This document shows positions 46,017 through 58,179 of a stretch of DNA of 64,000 nucleotides, piece after piece. A model generated the notes under the pieces. That model was not told the origin of the DNA. It worked only from the letters and a program-made list of their open reading frames with translations, and ran no database searches. The stretch lies in the NCBI GenBank assembly GCA_021613535.1, contig CP075492.1, positions 5,890,001 to 5,954,000 on the forward strand. Reading direction: 5' to 3'. How positions within the stretch are numbered: position 1 is the stretch's first letter; each line of letters opens with the position of its first letter. The DNA is from Adineta vaga (Eukaryota > Rotifera). The translations under genes were made by a program, and so were the position numbers.

Positions 46017-47530
46017 TTATAAATCCTCTTCGTCATGGCCATGCGGTTGCTTGGTATCTTCAGCATCGGTATCGTCATCGTCATGAGTAGATGGTTTCTT
46101 AGCAGCTTCTTCTAAAGAGAGAAAGAGAGAGGAATTCAATAAGTACATCTTTTCATTTTTTGATTCAACTAACCAGCTTCTTGTTTCTTTCTTTGATCTT
46201 CCATTGTTTTTCGTTCGGCTTCATCTAAACTATCTTTCATTTTCTTTTCAGCATCTTTTGTTTTACCCCATGTTTCTTTGCCGAATTCTTCAGCACTTTG
46301 AACACTATCTGAGATAATAACATTATCAAAGATAGTGCCAGATTTGACTTGCCATAAATCAAAACCAATGACACCTAAATCTTTAAATAAATAAAGATTT
46401 GGATCGTCTTCATAGTCAGGATTATCAATTTCTGGATGAACCCATGGACCTTTATAAGCTGGATTATCAATTTGACGAGCTTTCCATACACCTTTGTATT
46501 CAGGATTATCAACTGAAGGTGGTTCCCATGCACCATCGATTTCATCATCCCAATCTTCTGGTTTTTTTGCATCTGGATCTGGAATGTGTTCTGGTTTGTC
46601 CCAATCTATAAAGAACACATGTCAATATCAATAGAAGGTTTCTTTTTTTCTCTTGAAAAGCTTACCTTCTGGTTTCTTATCATTGACATCATCCATTTTT
46701 TGTTCATCAACCCAATCCGATGGTTTTTTAGCATTAGGATCTGGAATACGTCGTGGAACGGTAAAATCCCAATCTTCTTCAAGTTTTCCACTTTCAACTT
46801 TTTCATTATCAATACGAACTTCATAAGTATTGTCCGAATTGAGAATTAACGTATATAAATGTGTAAATTGATCATCTTTACATTTGATATCCTTTTTAAT
46901 TAATAAATTTTTGCCTTTGTATGTAAAAATGACATGAACTTTCTTTTTGTCATGACCACAAATATCAGGACCTAAAAGATATGAATGATGAGAAGAAAAC
47001 AAAATTTGAACAATTCTTTACCGAACATAATATGATATGGTGAATCACCGGTAAGTTCTTTTTGATCGGTACCTGCTGGATAAACCTTAACATAACCACC
47101 ACCACAATCAATTTGTTGTTCATGTTTCACAGTAAATTGAATAACAAGTGTTTTTCCTTCATTGGAAAACTTATCAAAACTAGCAGAAATAGCATAAAAA
47201 CGAGCATCCTGAGATGTTTGAAGACCTTGAAAAAAAACATACAACAAATATTAAGTTAAAAGGTTTTTTTCTAACAACTTACCGAGATCTTTCTTAGCAT
47301 CGCCATAAAATTTACCATGAGATAATTTAAATTCACCTAAGTCCGATTTAGCTGTTGATTTTATCCATCGATTTTTATAACTTTCATCTATATGAAACGA
47401 ATAATTTGAAGTTTTTGTTTAGTCAAAAACTTAGAAGAACTTTACCTTCAAATTTCTCAACAAAATAATCTGTTGAATAAACAGAGACAAATAAGGCGAG
47501 TAAAAGCAATGAGTTAGTTAAACGAATCAT
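46017..47530 (-). CDS. CALR: Calreticulin, ER calcium-binding lectin chaperone
   Basis: Folds glycoproteins and stores calcium in the ER lumen. It starts MIRLTNSLLLLALFVSVYST at 47530 (signal peptide), then DYFVEKFE. The N-domain has the family signatures KHEQQIDCGGGYVKVYPAG (near 47090) and PYHIMFG.GPDICGHDKKKV. The P-domain has type-1 repeats (IPDPNAKKPSDWVDE, IPDPDAKKPEDWDDE) and type-2 repeats (GVWKARQIDNPAYKGPW). The C-domain is acidic and short. The protein ends HGHDEEDL rather than a clear KDEL or HDEL, an atypical ER-retrieval tail. About seven short introns. It sits head to head with the coiled-coil gene at 47865. Confidence 0.95.
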
Positions 47531-47864
47531 GATGCTAAAAAGAAAAGAAATGAATGAATAGTTCTTTTTTTTGGTCCATTTTTATTTTATCGAGAAGAGA
47601 GAAGCAACAACGGAGCATAGGGTGTGTTCGAATGATTGGTTAGAATAAATTTATCTTAACCAATCCATATGCAACGTGTGGAGTAAGAAATATCGATTGA
47701 AGATTAGATAGCAAACCTTATAAAGATAAAGAAAAACGAAAGAATGAAATTTCATATTAAACTGATATTCAAAATAATTACTTTGAAAAATTCATTCTTT
47801 TATACAACGACATCTTTACCAGATGGTGTAGTTTAGTTTTCTTTTCTAATTTAATTTAATTTTC
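47531..47864. promoter_or_regulatory. Calreticulin promoter with ERSE-like element and CCAAT inverted repeat
   Basis: At 47660-47678 the sequence reads CCAAT-N9-ACGTG, the spacing of the mammalian ER stress element (CCAAT-N9-CCACG) though not its exact right half. A perfect 9-bp inverted repeat, GATTGGTTA (47634-47642) and TAACCAATC (47657-47665), places two facing CCAAT boxes 104-135 nt before the calreticulin ATG. UPR control of calreticulin is known in animals; its use here is inferred. Confidence 0.5.
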
Positions 47865-49857
47865 ATGACAAACGACGATATGCAGCAAGAAGAAGAAGAA
47901 CAACAACAAAGAAGAAGTAATGAAGAGAATTTATTAACAAGATATATCTATAATGAAGATTTGTATAATCAAACTGATGAACATGGAATTGATATAATTA
48001 CACTTCGATATACACTTTTGTAAGAGAATGAATTCATATGAGAAGTGACTATAGAGAACAAAACAATCTGCCGTCCATTATTTCAATTTCTCTGATAACT
48101 GTTAATGAAAATCTATCGTATTTGTATTTTATGAATGTAGAAGTTTGAAGAAATTTTCATTGAAAAAAAACAATGTGTAATTATCGTGAATGTTCGTCTG
48201 TCAGCTTGAATACAGCACAATTTAGTAATGCGAAAAAAAGGGTGTTTCTTTTTTTTCTTCTTCTTGAGAATAATGTTTTTTTAATGACTTTTAGTCAATG
48301 TCGTAAACAAGTTCTATTTGCAATCAAATCTCTACTCGATACAGAATTTGCTTGTAAGTGAACATTACATTTTTAAAGTGGGAAATACAATTTCATTCGA
48401 TTCGTTAGATAGCAAAATTGAATTACGAGAAGATTTTGATAAATTGAAAAATCAGTATAATAACGCAAAGATTGAATATGATCTATTAAAAACTAATTTT
48501 GATGATATAATTGATCAATGCAAGTAAGATAACTTCTTGTAAGTATAATATTGAATTACAAATTTTATGAAAATAGAATTCTAATTCAACAAACAAGTGA
48601 TATTCTTACTGAACGAAATGATTATTATTCCGAATGGGAATATGCAAAGGCTATTCTGACCCCACGGTATTTTGAAAAAAAAATCTTGAGATTTTAATAT
48701 ATGTCTCTGAATTGAATATTCATACAGACCGGATTGGGATAAATGTTCTCGTCTGGTAATCAATTGGCGAACTCTTTCAATGGGAAAAACAAGTGATGAA
48801 TTAGTTGATGTATGCATCAATGAGATAATTTGTGGAAATACAGAAGAAAATCATGAAGAATATCTACCGATAATTTCGAATAATAATTTTGAAAAAGGAC
48901 AGATTTTAAATCGTCGTATGCGTCGTCGTATTACTGGTTTACTTATCAAAGAAATCTGGGATAATAAAGTATACTTCTATAATTGAATGTTTCTATCAAT
49001 GAACTCTTTTTCTTTTCAGCTTGGATTGAAATCGAATGTAAAACTAATTGATTATGTATTTAACTATTTAATTAAACGTTTTGATAATCGAGATATAGCA
49101 ATTGAAATGAATTCCAATCTTCAAGATGCATGTCATCGATACCGAAATCACTATGAAATAAATCTCTTCTGGCAAATAGTAATTGGACAAATGGAAGAAA
49201 ATATCTATCATCATGAAATGAAAGAATTTGCTCGTATACTTCAATATTTTATTAAAATATCTTCGAAAATATCCTTACCATCTGTTTGTAGTACATCATT
49301 TTCAATTCAATTCTTCTCTCAATATTCGTTTTAGTCATCTTGGACAATATCATGGGCAAATTTTTCTAAGATTCTTCATGAACTTTATCCAAATTGGTCA
49401 CAACAACGTTTGTCATCATTGATTCAAGCAGCTCAACAAGATATTCAAGAATTCTACATAGAAAAGAATGATTTACAATTTATGTTATTGTTTATGGAAG
49501 ATGATGAAGGTCACATTGGACATTTTCTTTTAACAATTCGTGAATTATTAAATCTAGACAAAATGGAATATATTGAAAAAATCAAAGATTTATTAATTGG
49601 ACATCCGTATGTTAAATTGAAAGGAACGAACTTTAAGCAATCGATTCTTTTTCTTTCATAGATTAGTATCGACCAATCAATTTAAACAGGTTGTATATCT
49701 TGTGGATCCGAATATATCGAAGGAAGAACTTCAACGATATGTGAATTGGGTATTTAAATCAAAGAAATTGGTTTTTGAAGATAATAAAGAAATAAAATCA
49801 CGTGATTTCGAAGAAATTCTTCTTCGATTAGAATGTTGTTCATGTTTTATGCATTGA
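47865..49857 (+). CDS. Coiled-coil protein of unknown function, about 8 exons
   Basis: Starts MTNDDMQQEEEEQQQRRSNE. Later coding blocks give a coiled coil (ELREDFDKLKNQYNNAKIEY, near 48420-48520). A helical domain follows (PDWDKCSRLVINWRTLSMGK to RRMRRRITGLLIKEIWDNK, near 48727-48967). Next come LGLKSNVKLIDYVFNYLIKR (near 49020) and WANFSKILHELYPNWSQQRL (near 49350). The end is LVDPNISKEELQRYVNWVF (49690 to the stop), which resembles a half EF-hand. Exon edges are approximate, and the joint near 49270-49340 is uncertain. I could not name the family. A ciliary role is possible by neighbourhood only. Confidence 0.55.
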
Positions 49858-50609
49858 ATAAATATTTTACATGTTTATTTGTTAATTTCTTGTCGCCTTT
49901 GTTTAACGAGAACATTTGATAGGGTTTACAGCAATAATCCAAATTCTGGACTTGAAATTATACGTAGTTCAGTACGAAAAGAAAGTAAAGTAAATCGTTT
50001 CCAATACTTCCTCTTTCTTTCAACAGTTTCATTGTAAAATTGAATTGTACGAGGAAAAGTTTGTCATCGATTAGAACTCAATAACGATAGTTTTACTATT
50101 TTATATTACTTGTTTTTTTTTCTCTTCTTAATCATAAAAAATCTCTGCAGATGGTAACCAGACGTATTTCTGTCTATTGATAGAAGACAGTCATGCTATT
50201 TCATCACGTGTTTTATGCTTTAAATTTTCTAAAACTCTATGCATTACTTAACTAAACTATATACGATGGATTCGGTTAAGTATTTAGTATGAATTGCATT
50301 TTCATAACAAAACCTCTAATGGTTTAGTATCGTTTGCTAGATGAGATTATTGATACATAAACTATATATAACTGACAGCTTTTAACTGAAGAAAGTATTC
50401 ATGTGTTCAATCGATTATTTATCAAGTAATTCTCATTAAAAAAAACACTTAAATGTTTTCAATAAGTGTATATTTTTTTCTATTCCAGAAAGTTGAAGAA
50501 TAAGAAAGAATAGAAAATGTTTATTATTTTGTCAGAAATCTCATTTTACTTCGATACAAAACAAAGAAGAATCAGTAGAGTCAAACTGTAAGAATAGTTA
50601 TCATATACA
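49858..50609. other. Intergenic, no gene seen
   Basis: 3' flank of the coiled-coil gene and 5' flank of the first astacin; AT-rich. Confidence 0.45.
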
Positions 50610-52134
50610 ATGGAATCTATTGTCTATAAGAGCATAGTTCTGATTATTTCTCTTGTCAACTATCAGTGCATACCTATATTGCGAGTAAGGTCAAATATTA
50701 AATTATGTAATTATTACTGTGAGATTTTCAAAATATAGGGAGACGAAATATTGACTAATGAAACATCGCGCAATCCTGAATACAATCGTTAGTAGTCAAT
50801 AAATAAATAAATATATTCATACATGTCGCTGTATTTATATGTTTAGAGGGACTTGAACAAGGTGATATAGTTCCTTATCCACACTTTAGAACTATCACTG
50901 GAGTAAGTTTTCTTTTGTAAATAAAAAAAACAAATATTATTTATTCTTTACGAATCTAGCGAGGTGTGGCCATAGCATCAGCATATAATTATCGTTGGGC
51001 AAATGCTACTATACCCTATGTGTTTGCTGAAAATATTAGTTTGTATAGTAAACGAAAGAAGTTAGTAATTTTCACTTTGTTTATTTAGCTAGTGCTAGAA
51101 GAACATTTATTGAACAACAAATGCGTGAAATTGAACAGTTGACAATGGTAAATAATACACAATGTGTAAAATTTCGTTCGCAAACTAGTTATGATTCATA
51201 TTTTATCACAATTTTTAATGGATCTGGTTGTTCGGCACCAGTAAGTATTGAAGTGTTGATGAATAAAGAAATAGGAAGTTCTTCTTTTAAGATATTATTT
51301 ATACTTATTTTTTCTTCTATCATTAATTGTTTGTTTAGGTTGGATCATGGGGTAGTTATGTCGGTGTTCGTCCTGTTTCTCTATTAGATGGATGGTATTC
51401 TACCTGTATGATTTCAGGTATTGTTCAACATGAATTAACTCATGTCTTAGGTAGGATATATATGAAAAGTAACGACTATATACTGTTATACTTTTATGAA
51501 AAGGTTTCTTTCATGAACAATCACGTCCTGATCGAGATGAATATGTTTCTATACAATGGAATAATATTGTTCCAGGTACGTATACTATATTTCTCTTTCT
51601 TTTACACATTATCGATGAATAATTGTAGCACAAACTTCCAATTTTATCAAATACAATTCAGATGTTGATACACAAATGACACCATATGATTATGGATCAG
51701 TTATGCATTATGGACGTAACGCTTTTGCAATAAATTCAAGTGGATCAACTATCATACCAATAATGAACGATACAGCATTTATTGGTCAACGTGTACAATT
51801 GAGTCCAATTGATATTCTCGAAATTCAACGTACTATGGTTGTGTTCCTACACCAACTTCAATCACCACAAATACCACTGCCCGAGCCACCACGACAAGTA
51901 CCACTGTCCCAGCTACCACCACAACTACCACTGTCCCAGCTACCACCACAACTATTTCACACCATTTTATCCACGACAAACTTCATAAATAATGAACTAT
52001 TAACAAATTTAGTAATAATAACAACAGGCAATACAACAAATGCATGCACTCGTGATAAATTTTCAACATATTTTTCTATATTTTTCATCTGGTTAATGTT
52101 AATGACACTATGCTTTCTCAATATTCTTTTTTAA
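50610..52134 (+). CDS. Astacin-family zinc metalloprotease, copy 1, with 3' frame shift
   Basis: Secreted or surface endopeptidase. Starts [20 protein letters not shown] (signal peptide), then a short propeptide. The catalytic domain has [40 protein letters not shown] and the zinc motif [23 protein letters not shown], split by an intron after VLG (near 51452). The Met-turn is [10 protein letters not shown] (near 51687). Near 51830 it reads CAACGTACTATGG where copy 2 has CAGCGATACTATGG: one base is missing. That changes the RYYGC end and the Thr-rich stalk into a Pro/Leu/Gln-rich frame. This frame still reaches a hydrophobic tail ([20 protein letters not shown]) like a GPI or membrane anchor, ending at 52134. 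About seven exons. Confidence 0.82.
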
Positions 52135-53973
52135 TCTTTTTATGATTTATTTTATACATGCGAATAAATTCATTCTTCTATTGAAATATATTTTCTTTTT
52201 ACATACACCATCGAAAACAATAGCAATGTCTTCCAAAATGCTCTTGCTGTCGATGGTGCCTATTTCGTCTGAACATTATTCGAGAATATTTCTTTTATGA
52301 CATTGAAGTTGAAGTCCCTCAATAAACTACTAAAGCACGTCGGTCATAGACGAAATGAATATTGATAAAATAATTCATGAAATAAGTATTCTCAACTTCA
52401 GTTTTATTAGATTACTTTGAATTGTGTATTCCGGATATTTCTATGATTTCATCTCTTTGTGAAAGAAAGCATGACAACGATTGAGAGATCAAAATTAAAA
52501 TTAGCTGCCCTTTCACTTTATATGTCATCTGCTATTCAAACCATATAACTGCTCATTTTGACAAAAAATATGCATAAAGAAAAATTATTAATTGTTGTTT
52601 TGACGAAAATATCAACTTCAAACGCTCATTATATAATAAATCCAGGTATTGATTACCTTTATTAACAAAACATTAAAAATAACACAATTTATCCTACTAC
52701 TCATATAAAACACGAAACAACAAAACAAGTTTCCTATGTCGATAAGACACACCATCAATACACACTATAAAAGTGCCAAAACATGACTGATTTCCATGCC
52801 TTGGTAACGAGCACCAACGACATGGGTTATTCACCAGAAAGCACTGCGTATGATTCTTCAAAAAACAGCGAATCAACAATACAATGTATGAAAATTAAAG
52901 TTCTATTGAAGTCTAGAATAATTCAAAAGTTGCTCAATGAAAGAGACATGCTCTTATCGGTATAGAAACTTGTTATTGATCATAATAGTACATATAGAAG
53001 TAAAAAACCAATAGACATAATGATAAAATGGATTCGATATCTTTTTTATCATTATGTTCAGTACACTTACCTTCATTACGAATCTAAAAAATTCAGTCTG
53101 TACAGCCTAGTTTTACAGCAAATATTTACATAAATAGAATCTTGTTCGTAATATTAACAAAATATTTCTATGGGCGTAAGACGTCATTCACTCGAATTAT
53201 ATTAGAAAAAAATTTATTATTTTCGTGCTTCCCTAGATTTGAATTACTCTGCATATTTAAATCACTTTTCATTACTTCAAGAATACATCAAAATTGTGTA
53301 ATTTCGGCAAATACTGTTGGCGTTTTATGGTTCTCCTCTATTGACAATGTTGTGAGGTCGAAAAAAATTCAAAGCATAATCTCGTGACACATTTAAAATC
53401 ATATTACTCAAGTTTAATATATAAACAAAGTCGAACTTTTTGTAGCAATAAAAATAATCATCAAGAACTGCATGACGCCTTGTCATGAACAAAAACAAAG
53501 TCTCCCGAAGTAATGTTTTTCTTATTTTTTTTCGTCGTTTAAATCAATAACAATCCGAATACTGACGAAATATTTCATACCTTTTTGCATGGCTTTATCC
53601 TAAATAAAAAAGATTTTTTTTTCACTGAAAATGTATGTTGTTGAGGGGATTGATAATTCTCGCATATGATATGGAAAAAAAACAAAAACAAAAATACTTG
53701 GACAGAACTAAATTTTGATTTCATCATCTGCTTCATAAACTTTCAAATAGTACATGAAGCGTAGGTGGTCGTGTTTATTTTGAAGGAAAAGAAGTCGTTT
53801 TTTTGACGAATAATAATCGAAAACAAAAGCTAGAGAAATGAAAGAATTAGTTCTTATAAAATCTAATATAAATTCAATATGTCATAATCATAAATTCGAA
53901 TCGTCTAGAATCTAATACATTTATAATTTCTATTTATTTCAGTATAGTAGTTCAGTGATTTCTATTAGCTACA
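52135..53973. other. Intergenic, no gene seen
   Basis: 1.8 kb between the tandem astacins. Short frames near 52700-52965 and 53142-53387 have no recognisable content. No repeats of note. Confidence 0.45.
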
Positions 53974-55584
53974 ATGCGATCACTCATTTACATCATCGTT
54001 ATTTTCGTTGGTTTGGTTTCGAAATATCAATGTGTCCCTGTAGCACAGGTAAATCATGAATAAATTTTATATATAGATGTTTTCAACCTAACTTCCTTTC
54101 TTCTAGTCGACGGATACATCGCAAAGTGGTTCTGCTAAAACAAATCCCGAATATAATCGTAAATATATATTTATGGATAATTGTATTCTATTCATATCTT
54201 CTTAAAGTTAAATTGGAATTTACTGAAGGCGATATTGTTCCCCATCCCTTGGCTGGAAGTGTGCAAGGAGTAGGTCTTTGAAACAAAATCAATAGAACTA
54301 TGATTTCATTTTGGTAATTATAGCGTGGTGTAGCTATTAGACCAGCTTATCAACGCTGGAATGGCGGCATTGTGCCATATGAATTTGCTGCAAACCTTTG
54401 TTCGTATATTTGATCAAAATATTTCTATATCGATAACGTATCTTTTTCTAGCTAGTAATGATACTGCCTTTATTGAAAAACAAATGCGAGCCATTGAAAA
54501 TTTAACAATGGTTAATAATGCGCAATGTGTTCAGTTTCGTCCAAAAAATGCAACTGATCCGTATTTCATTACTATCTTTAATGGATCAGGTTGTTCAGCA
54601 CCAGTAAGTAGAATGAAAAATGAAAACAATTACCGTTGATTCTCACTATAACGTTAGGTTGGATCGTGGGGTGCTTATGTCGGTGTTCGTCCTGTTTCAT
54701 TACTATCTGGATGGTATTCTACCTGTATGGTTTCAGGTATTGTCCAACACGAATTAACTCATGTCTTAGGTAAGTAACATGTGATCTCATATGAATGATG
54801 TACACATTTTATTCGTTTAAAAAAGGCTTATATCATGAACAATCACGTCCTGATCGCGATTCATACGTTAGCTTGCAATGGGCAAATATCATTCCAGGTA
54901 AATCTTTTCTAGATCATTTTATCATTAGAAATCATAAGAAACAATTATAGCCTATGTAAATAATTTTATCAAATACAACGATTCAGATGTTGATACCAAA
55001 TGACACCGTACGATTATGGATCAGTTATGCATTACGAACGTGATGCTTTTGCAGTAAATTCAAGTGGACCAACTATCATACCAATAATGAATGCTACAGC
55101 ATTTATTGGTCAACGTGTACAATTGAGTCCAATTGATATTCTCGAAATTCAGCGATACTATGGTTGTGTTCCTACACCAACTTCAACAACAACAACAACC
55201 GCATCACCGTCGGTATCAACAACTACCCGAACAACAACAACAACTACACCACCGTCAGTATCAACAACTACCCGAACAACAACGACAACAACCGCATCAC
55301 CGTCGGTATCAACAACTACCCGAACAACAACGACAACAACCGCATCACCGTCAGTATCAACAACTACCCGAACAACAACGACAACAACCGCATCACCGTC
55401 CGTATCAACAACTACTCGAACAACAACAACAAGTAACAATAACGGTAACTCATCAAGTTCGCCCACAACTGCTGCAGCTGGATTTGCTAACAATGCCGGT
55501 ATTCCAAATGCTTTTTCATTGCATGGAGAAATGTATGCTGTTTGTTTCACATTTGCTCTTTATTTAATCAATTCCATTCACTGA
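53974..55584 (+). CDS. Astacin-family zinc metalloprotease, copy 2, with frame shift before the Met-turn
   Basis: Starts MRSLIYIIVIFVGLVSKYQC (signal peptide), propeptide, then RGVAIRPAYQRW and FIEKQMRAIENLTMVNN. The zinc motif is [23 protein letters not shown] (exon ends near 54769 and 54896). At 54990-55001 it reads GATACCAAATGACACC where copy 1 has GATACACAAATGACACC. One base fewer puts a TGA just before the Met-turn exon segment [14 protein letters not shown]. The remainder keeps the intact RYYGC end. A mucin-like stalk follows, with about four VSTTTRTTTTTTASPS units, and then a hydrophobic tail (YAVCFTFALYLINSIH). The stalk suggests a glycosylated, anchored protease. As written, the gene is broken. 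Confidence 0.8.
55193..55435 (+). repeat. Thr/Ser/Pro coding minisatellite, about 60-bp units
   Basis: Four to five near-identical units, each encoding TASPSVSTTTRTTTTT, in the stalk of astacin copy 2. The short sequence ACAACAAC makes all frames open; the Gln-rich, Asn-rich and Val-rich frames over it are shadows. Confidence 0.9.
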
Positions 55585-55941
55585 ACAAAACTTTGATAAT
55601 TTTTATTTTCAAGATTAATGTATGTATAAGAATGAATCAAAAAAGAATTCATTTTTATTTGACATTTTGAATAAAGTCAAATATATGTTATTATCTTTTC
55701 TTTTTCTATATTTTTTAATATTTCATACATAAGAATACAAATTTGATATCATATTGTGTCCTCTTATGAATAAATTATAATCATACTTTACATGACTCTC
55801 ATTTTGTAAGAAGTCAACCCTGAGAAATAATATGTTACTTGATCATGTTTTCCTTCCATTTCTATCTAGTGCGTGACTATAATTTATAGCTTAAATAAAT
55901 GAAAACAACATTTAGACAATAAAAATATTCCATATGTCATC

Positions 55942-56847
55942 TTAATGATTTTCGTTTTTAATTTTTTTTAATAATTCGGGCACTTGTTTAAGATCAACAT
56001 CATATCCATTGAATTGCGTCGTTTTGTCATGATTTTCTCGTGTCCATTGAACAAATGTTTGATTTAAATTTTCAATTGAATCCAATTGACCACCGTATTC
56101 TTGTGGTAAGATAGCCGGATCAATATATTTATGTAAAGATTTATTCATTGAATCATCGGATGATTTCGCATGGAAAAAGATCTTTTCGTTTAATTTTCGA
56201 TTTAAAAATAATCGAAATAGATGTAAAATTGGATCGAATAAACCTGGATAGTTATAAAAATGTATTTGACGTAAATTTACCGGATACGTTTTCTCCCAAC
56301 AATTCACATATCGACGTGTATAATCTGGTGTAAATTGACTAACATGTTGTAATTTTATATTAGAATAATCCAAAAGTATTATAAAACCATTGGTTTGTGC
56401 TATTGATTGACTATTGAGAATATCTGTTATGGCAAAAGCATATTTAGTTACAGCATCAAATGTATATTTCGTTGGATCATATTGACCAATTCGCATAAGA
56501 AAAATCAATTGATTATCTTTTGTTTCTTCTGGTAATTGAAGGCAGTAACCTATTTTAGAGATATCAACCATCAAAGGATTTTTAAGAAGATCTCGATCTG
56601 TAAACCTAGAGAAGAAAACGAGTAAAATAGATCTATTGATAAAATAAATATGTCAAACAAACCATAGAGGATTTTCAGTACGATATTTCCAAAAAAGAAT
56701 CAAACGTTCTTTTGCTTGTGTTAAATTAAAATCTGTTATACGTAAAAATCGTAAGAGAAATTCATCGGTATCTAATGAATTCAATATTGGTTTTTGTTCT
56801 CGAACCCATCGACGAAATTCTGCCAATCCATTTGTATTTTCTGCCAT
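55942..56847 (-). CDS. CRAL-TRIO (SEC14-like) lipid-binding protein, 2 exons
   Basis: Binds small hydrophobic ligands such as tocopherol, retinal or phosphoinositides. Starts MAENTNGLAEFRRWVREQKP at 56847. The CRAL-TRIO N-terminal helix domain has LDTDEFLLRFLRITDFNLTQ and LILFWKYRTENP. A short intron (about 56610-56662) separates it from the lipid pocket domain. That domain has FIILLDYSNIKLQHVSQFTP, then RQIHFYNYPGLFDPILHLFR and IDPAILPQEYGGQLDS, the conserved family end. 273 or so aa, typical of alpha-TTP-like members. No signal peptide; cytosolic. Ligand unknown. It is divergent from the RRM gene at 57351. Confidence 0.9.
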
Positions 56848-57350
56848 TATGAGTTCACTCTCCTTCCACTTTTTAGAAGACTGATGAATGTTCTTCCATT
56901 TTTATTCTTCTTCTTTTTCTTCTTCTCAATTTACAGCGTGCGTGACAATCAAGATGTGTTGTTCTTTTAATCATAATAATAAATGCATAGAAGCATATGT
57001 AAACCTGCCAACTTATTATCATATAGAAAGCAATAAACACTCATGTGGAAGATTAACGGCAGCAAAGAAGACTAAAGAAAGATTATTTGTGAGTTAAAGT
57101 AACAAGAAACAGAAACATGATTATTTCATGTTAAATCGAGAATATAATGCAGTTTATCTGTAAACACATTCTTATGCTATAAATAGAATTCATCGTAAAG
57201 AGACAAAAAAAATACAAAAGGACGTTTTTCAATTTTAACGAATGATAATATCATTTGGAATTCTTCTTCTTTTCTCTCTAATATCTCGACGACATATGTA
57301 TATAAGCACGTGGTTTTGTTTCGTCTATTATTTCCGAGCGTATATCAACA
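56848..57350. other. Intergenic between divergent genes
   Basis: 503 nt. It must hold promoters for the CRAL-TRIO and RRM genes. No motif singled out. Confidence 0.4.
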
Positions 57351-58179
57351 ATGAATCGACATGTGACAATGCCATTGTGTGAAAAAGTATGAGATGTGAA
57401 TTATTTTCATTTTTTTCATCACATTGAAGATTTAGTTTATGGCAATGCATTTGTATCCACATCAATTAGATGAACAAATCTTATGTAAAGAAATATCAAA
57501 TCAAGTAAGAAAATAAATCTTATCAAATGAAGAGCAATATTTTATCATAGACAAATTCAACGATTAATCGACATGTATCGATGTCCTCGTATGATCAAGT
57601 AAATAGATATAGTATTAAGAAATGTGCGAAAAGAATATTTTGATTTTTAGTTCCGAGAAGAAGAACAACCATTACGTATTCATGTGGGTAATATTCCATT
57701 TCTATGGACTATTGATGATTTACGTAAACAATTTCTCGTAGGAATTAAAATTTAGATTTATTTTTCAAAACATTCAACTGTCTCATTTCAGGTATTTGGT
57801 CCCGTAAAAGATCCAGAAATCGTTTCTAATGAACGCGGTTCGAAAGTAAGATTAAATTTTGCAATTATTTACAAATGAAAAGATTTTTTTCTTAATTTCA
57901 AAAGGGATTTGGCTTTATTACCTTTCTACGTTATAGTAAGTAAAATCTTATTAATGGAAGAAAAAGTTAATAAAATATCTATCTTTTAGGTGATGGTATG
58001 AATGCTATTCGTGTAAAAAATGGTTCCATTGCTGATGGACGAAAAATAACTGTAAATAATTCACATTTTCTGTTGTCACACACACTTTCGTTTGGATTCT
58101 TCAGGTTGCATTAGCTTCATCTCGGTCATCTTCTCGTTTGAATTCTCATCATTGTTGTTATTGTAAAAATTTCATTTGA
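57351..58179 (+). CDS. Small RBFOX-like single-RRM protein, about 7 short exons
   Basis: Starts MNRHVTMPLCEK at 57351. One RRM, spread over exons near 57655-58135, reads LRIHVGNIPFLWTIDDLRKQ, VFGPVKDPEIVSNERGSK, GFGFITFLRYSDGMNAIRV and SIADGRKITVALAS. The run NERGSKGFGF and the IHVxNIPF start match the RBFOX RRM, which binds UGCAUG in splicing control. The rest is far from RBFOX: about 150 aa in all, with a short Cys/His tail (SHHCCYCKNFI) in place of the long Ala/Tyr-rich region. It may be a diverged paralogue. The first two or three exons are tiny and less certain. Confidence 0.7.

Noticed and set aside
52697-53387. Small genes between the two astacins
   Set aside because: The frames are short, unlike any family I know, and have no start context, splice partner or composition bias.
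55133-55567. Gln-rich, Asn-rich and Val-rich frames over the astacin stalk
   Set aside because: Shadow frames of the ACA/ACC repeat; only the Thr-rich frame joins the catalytic domain.
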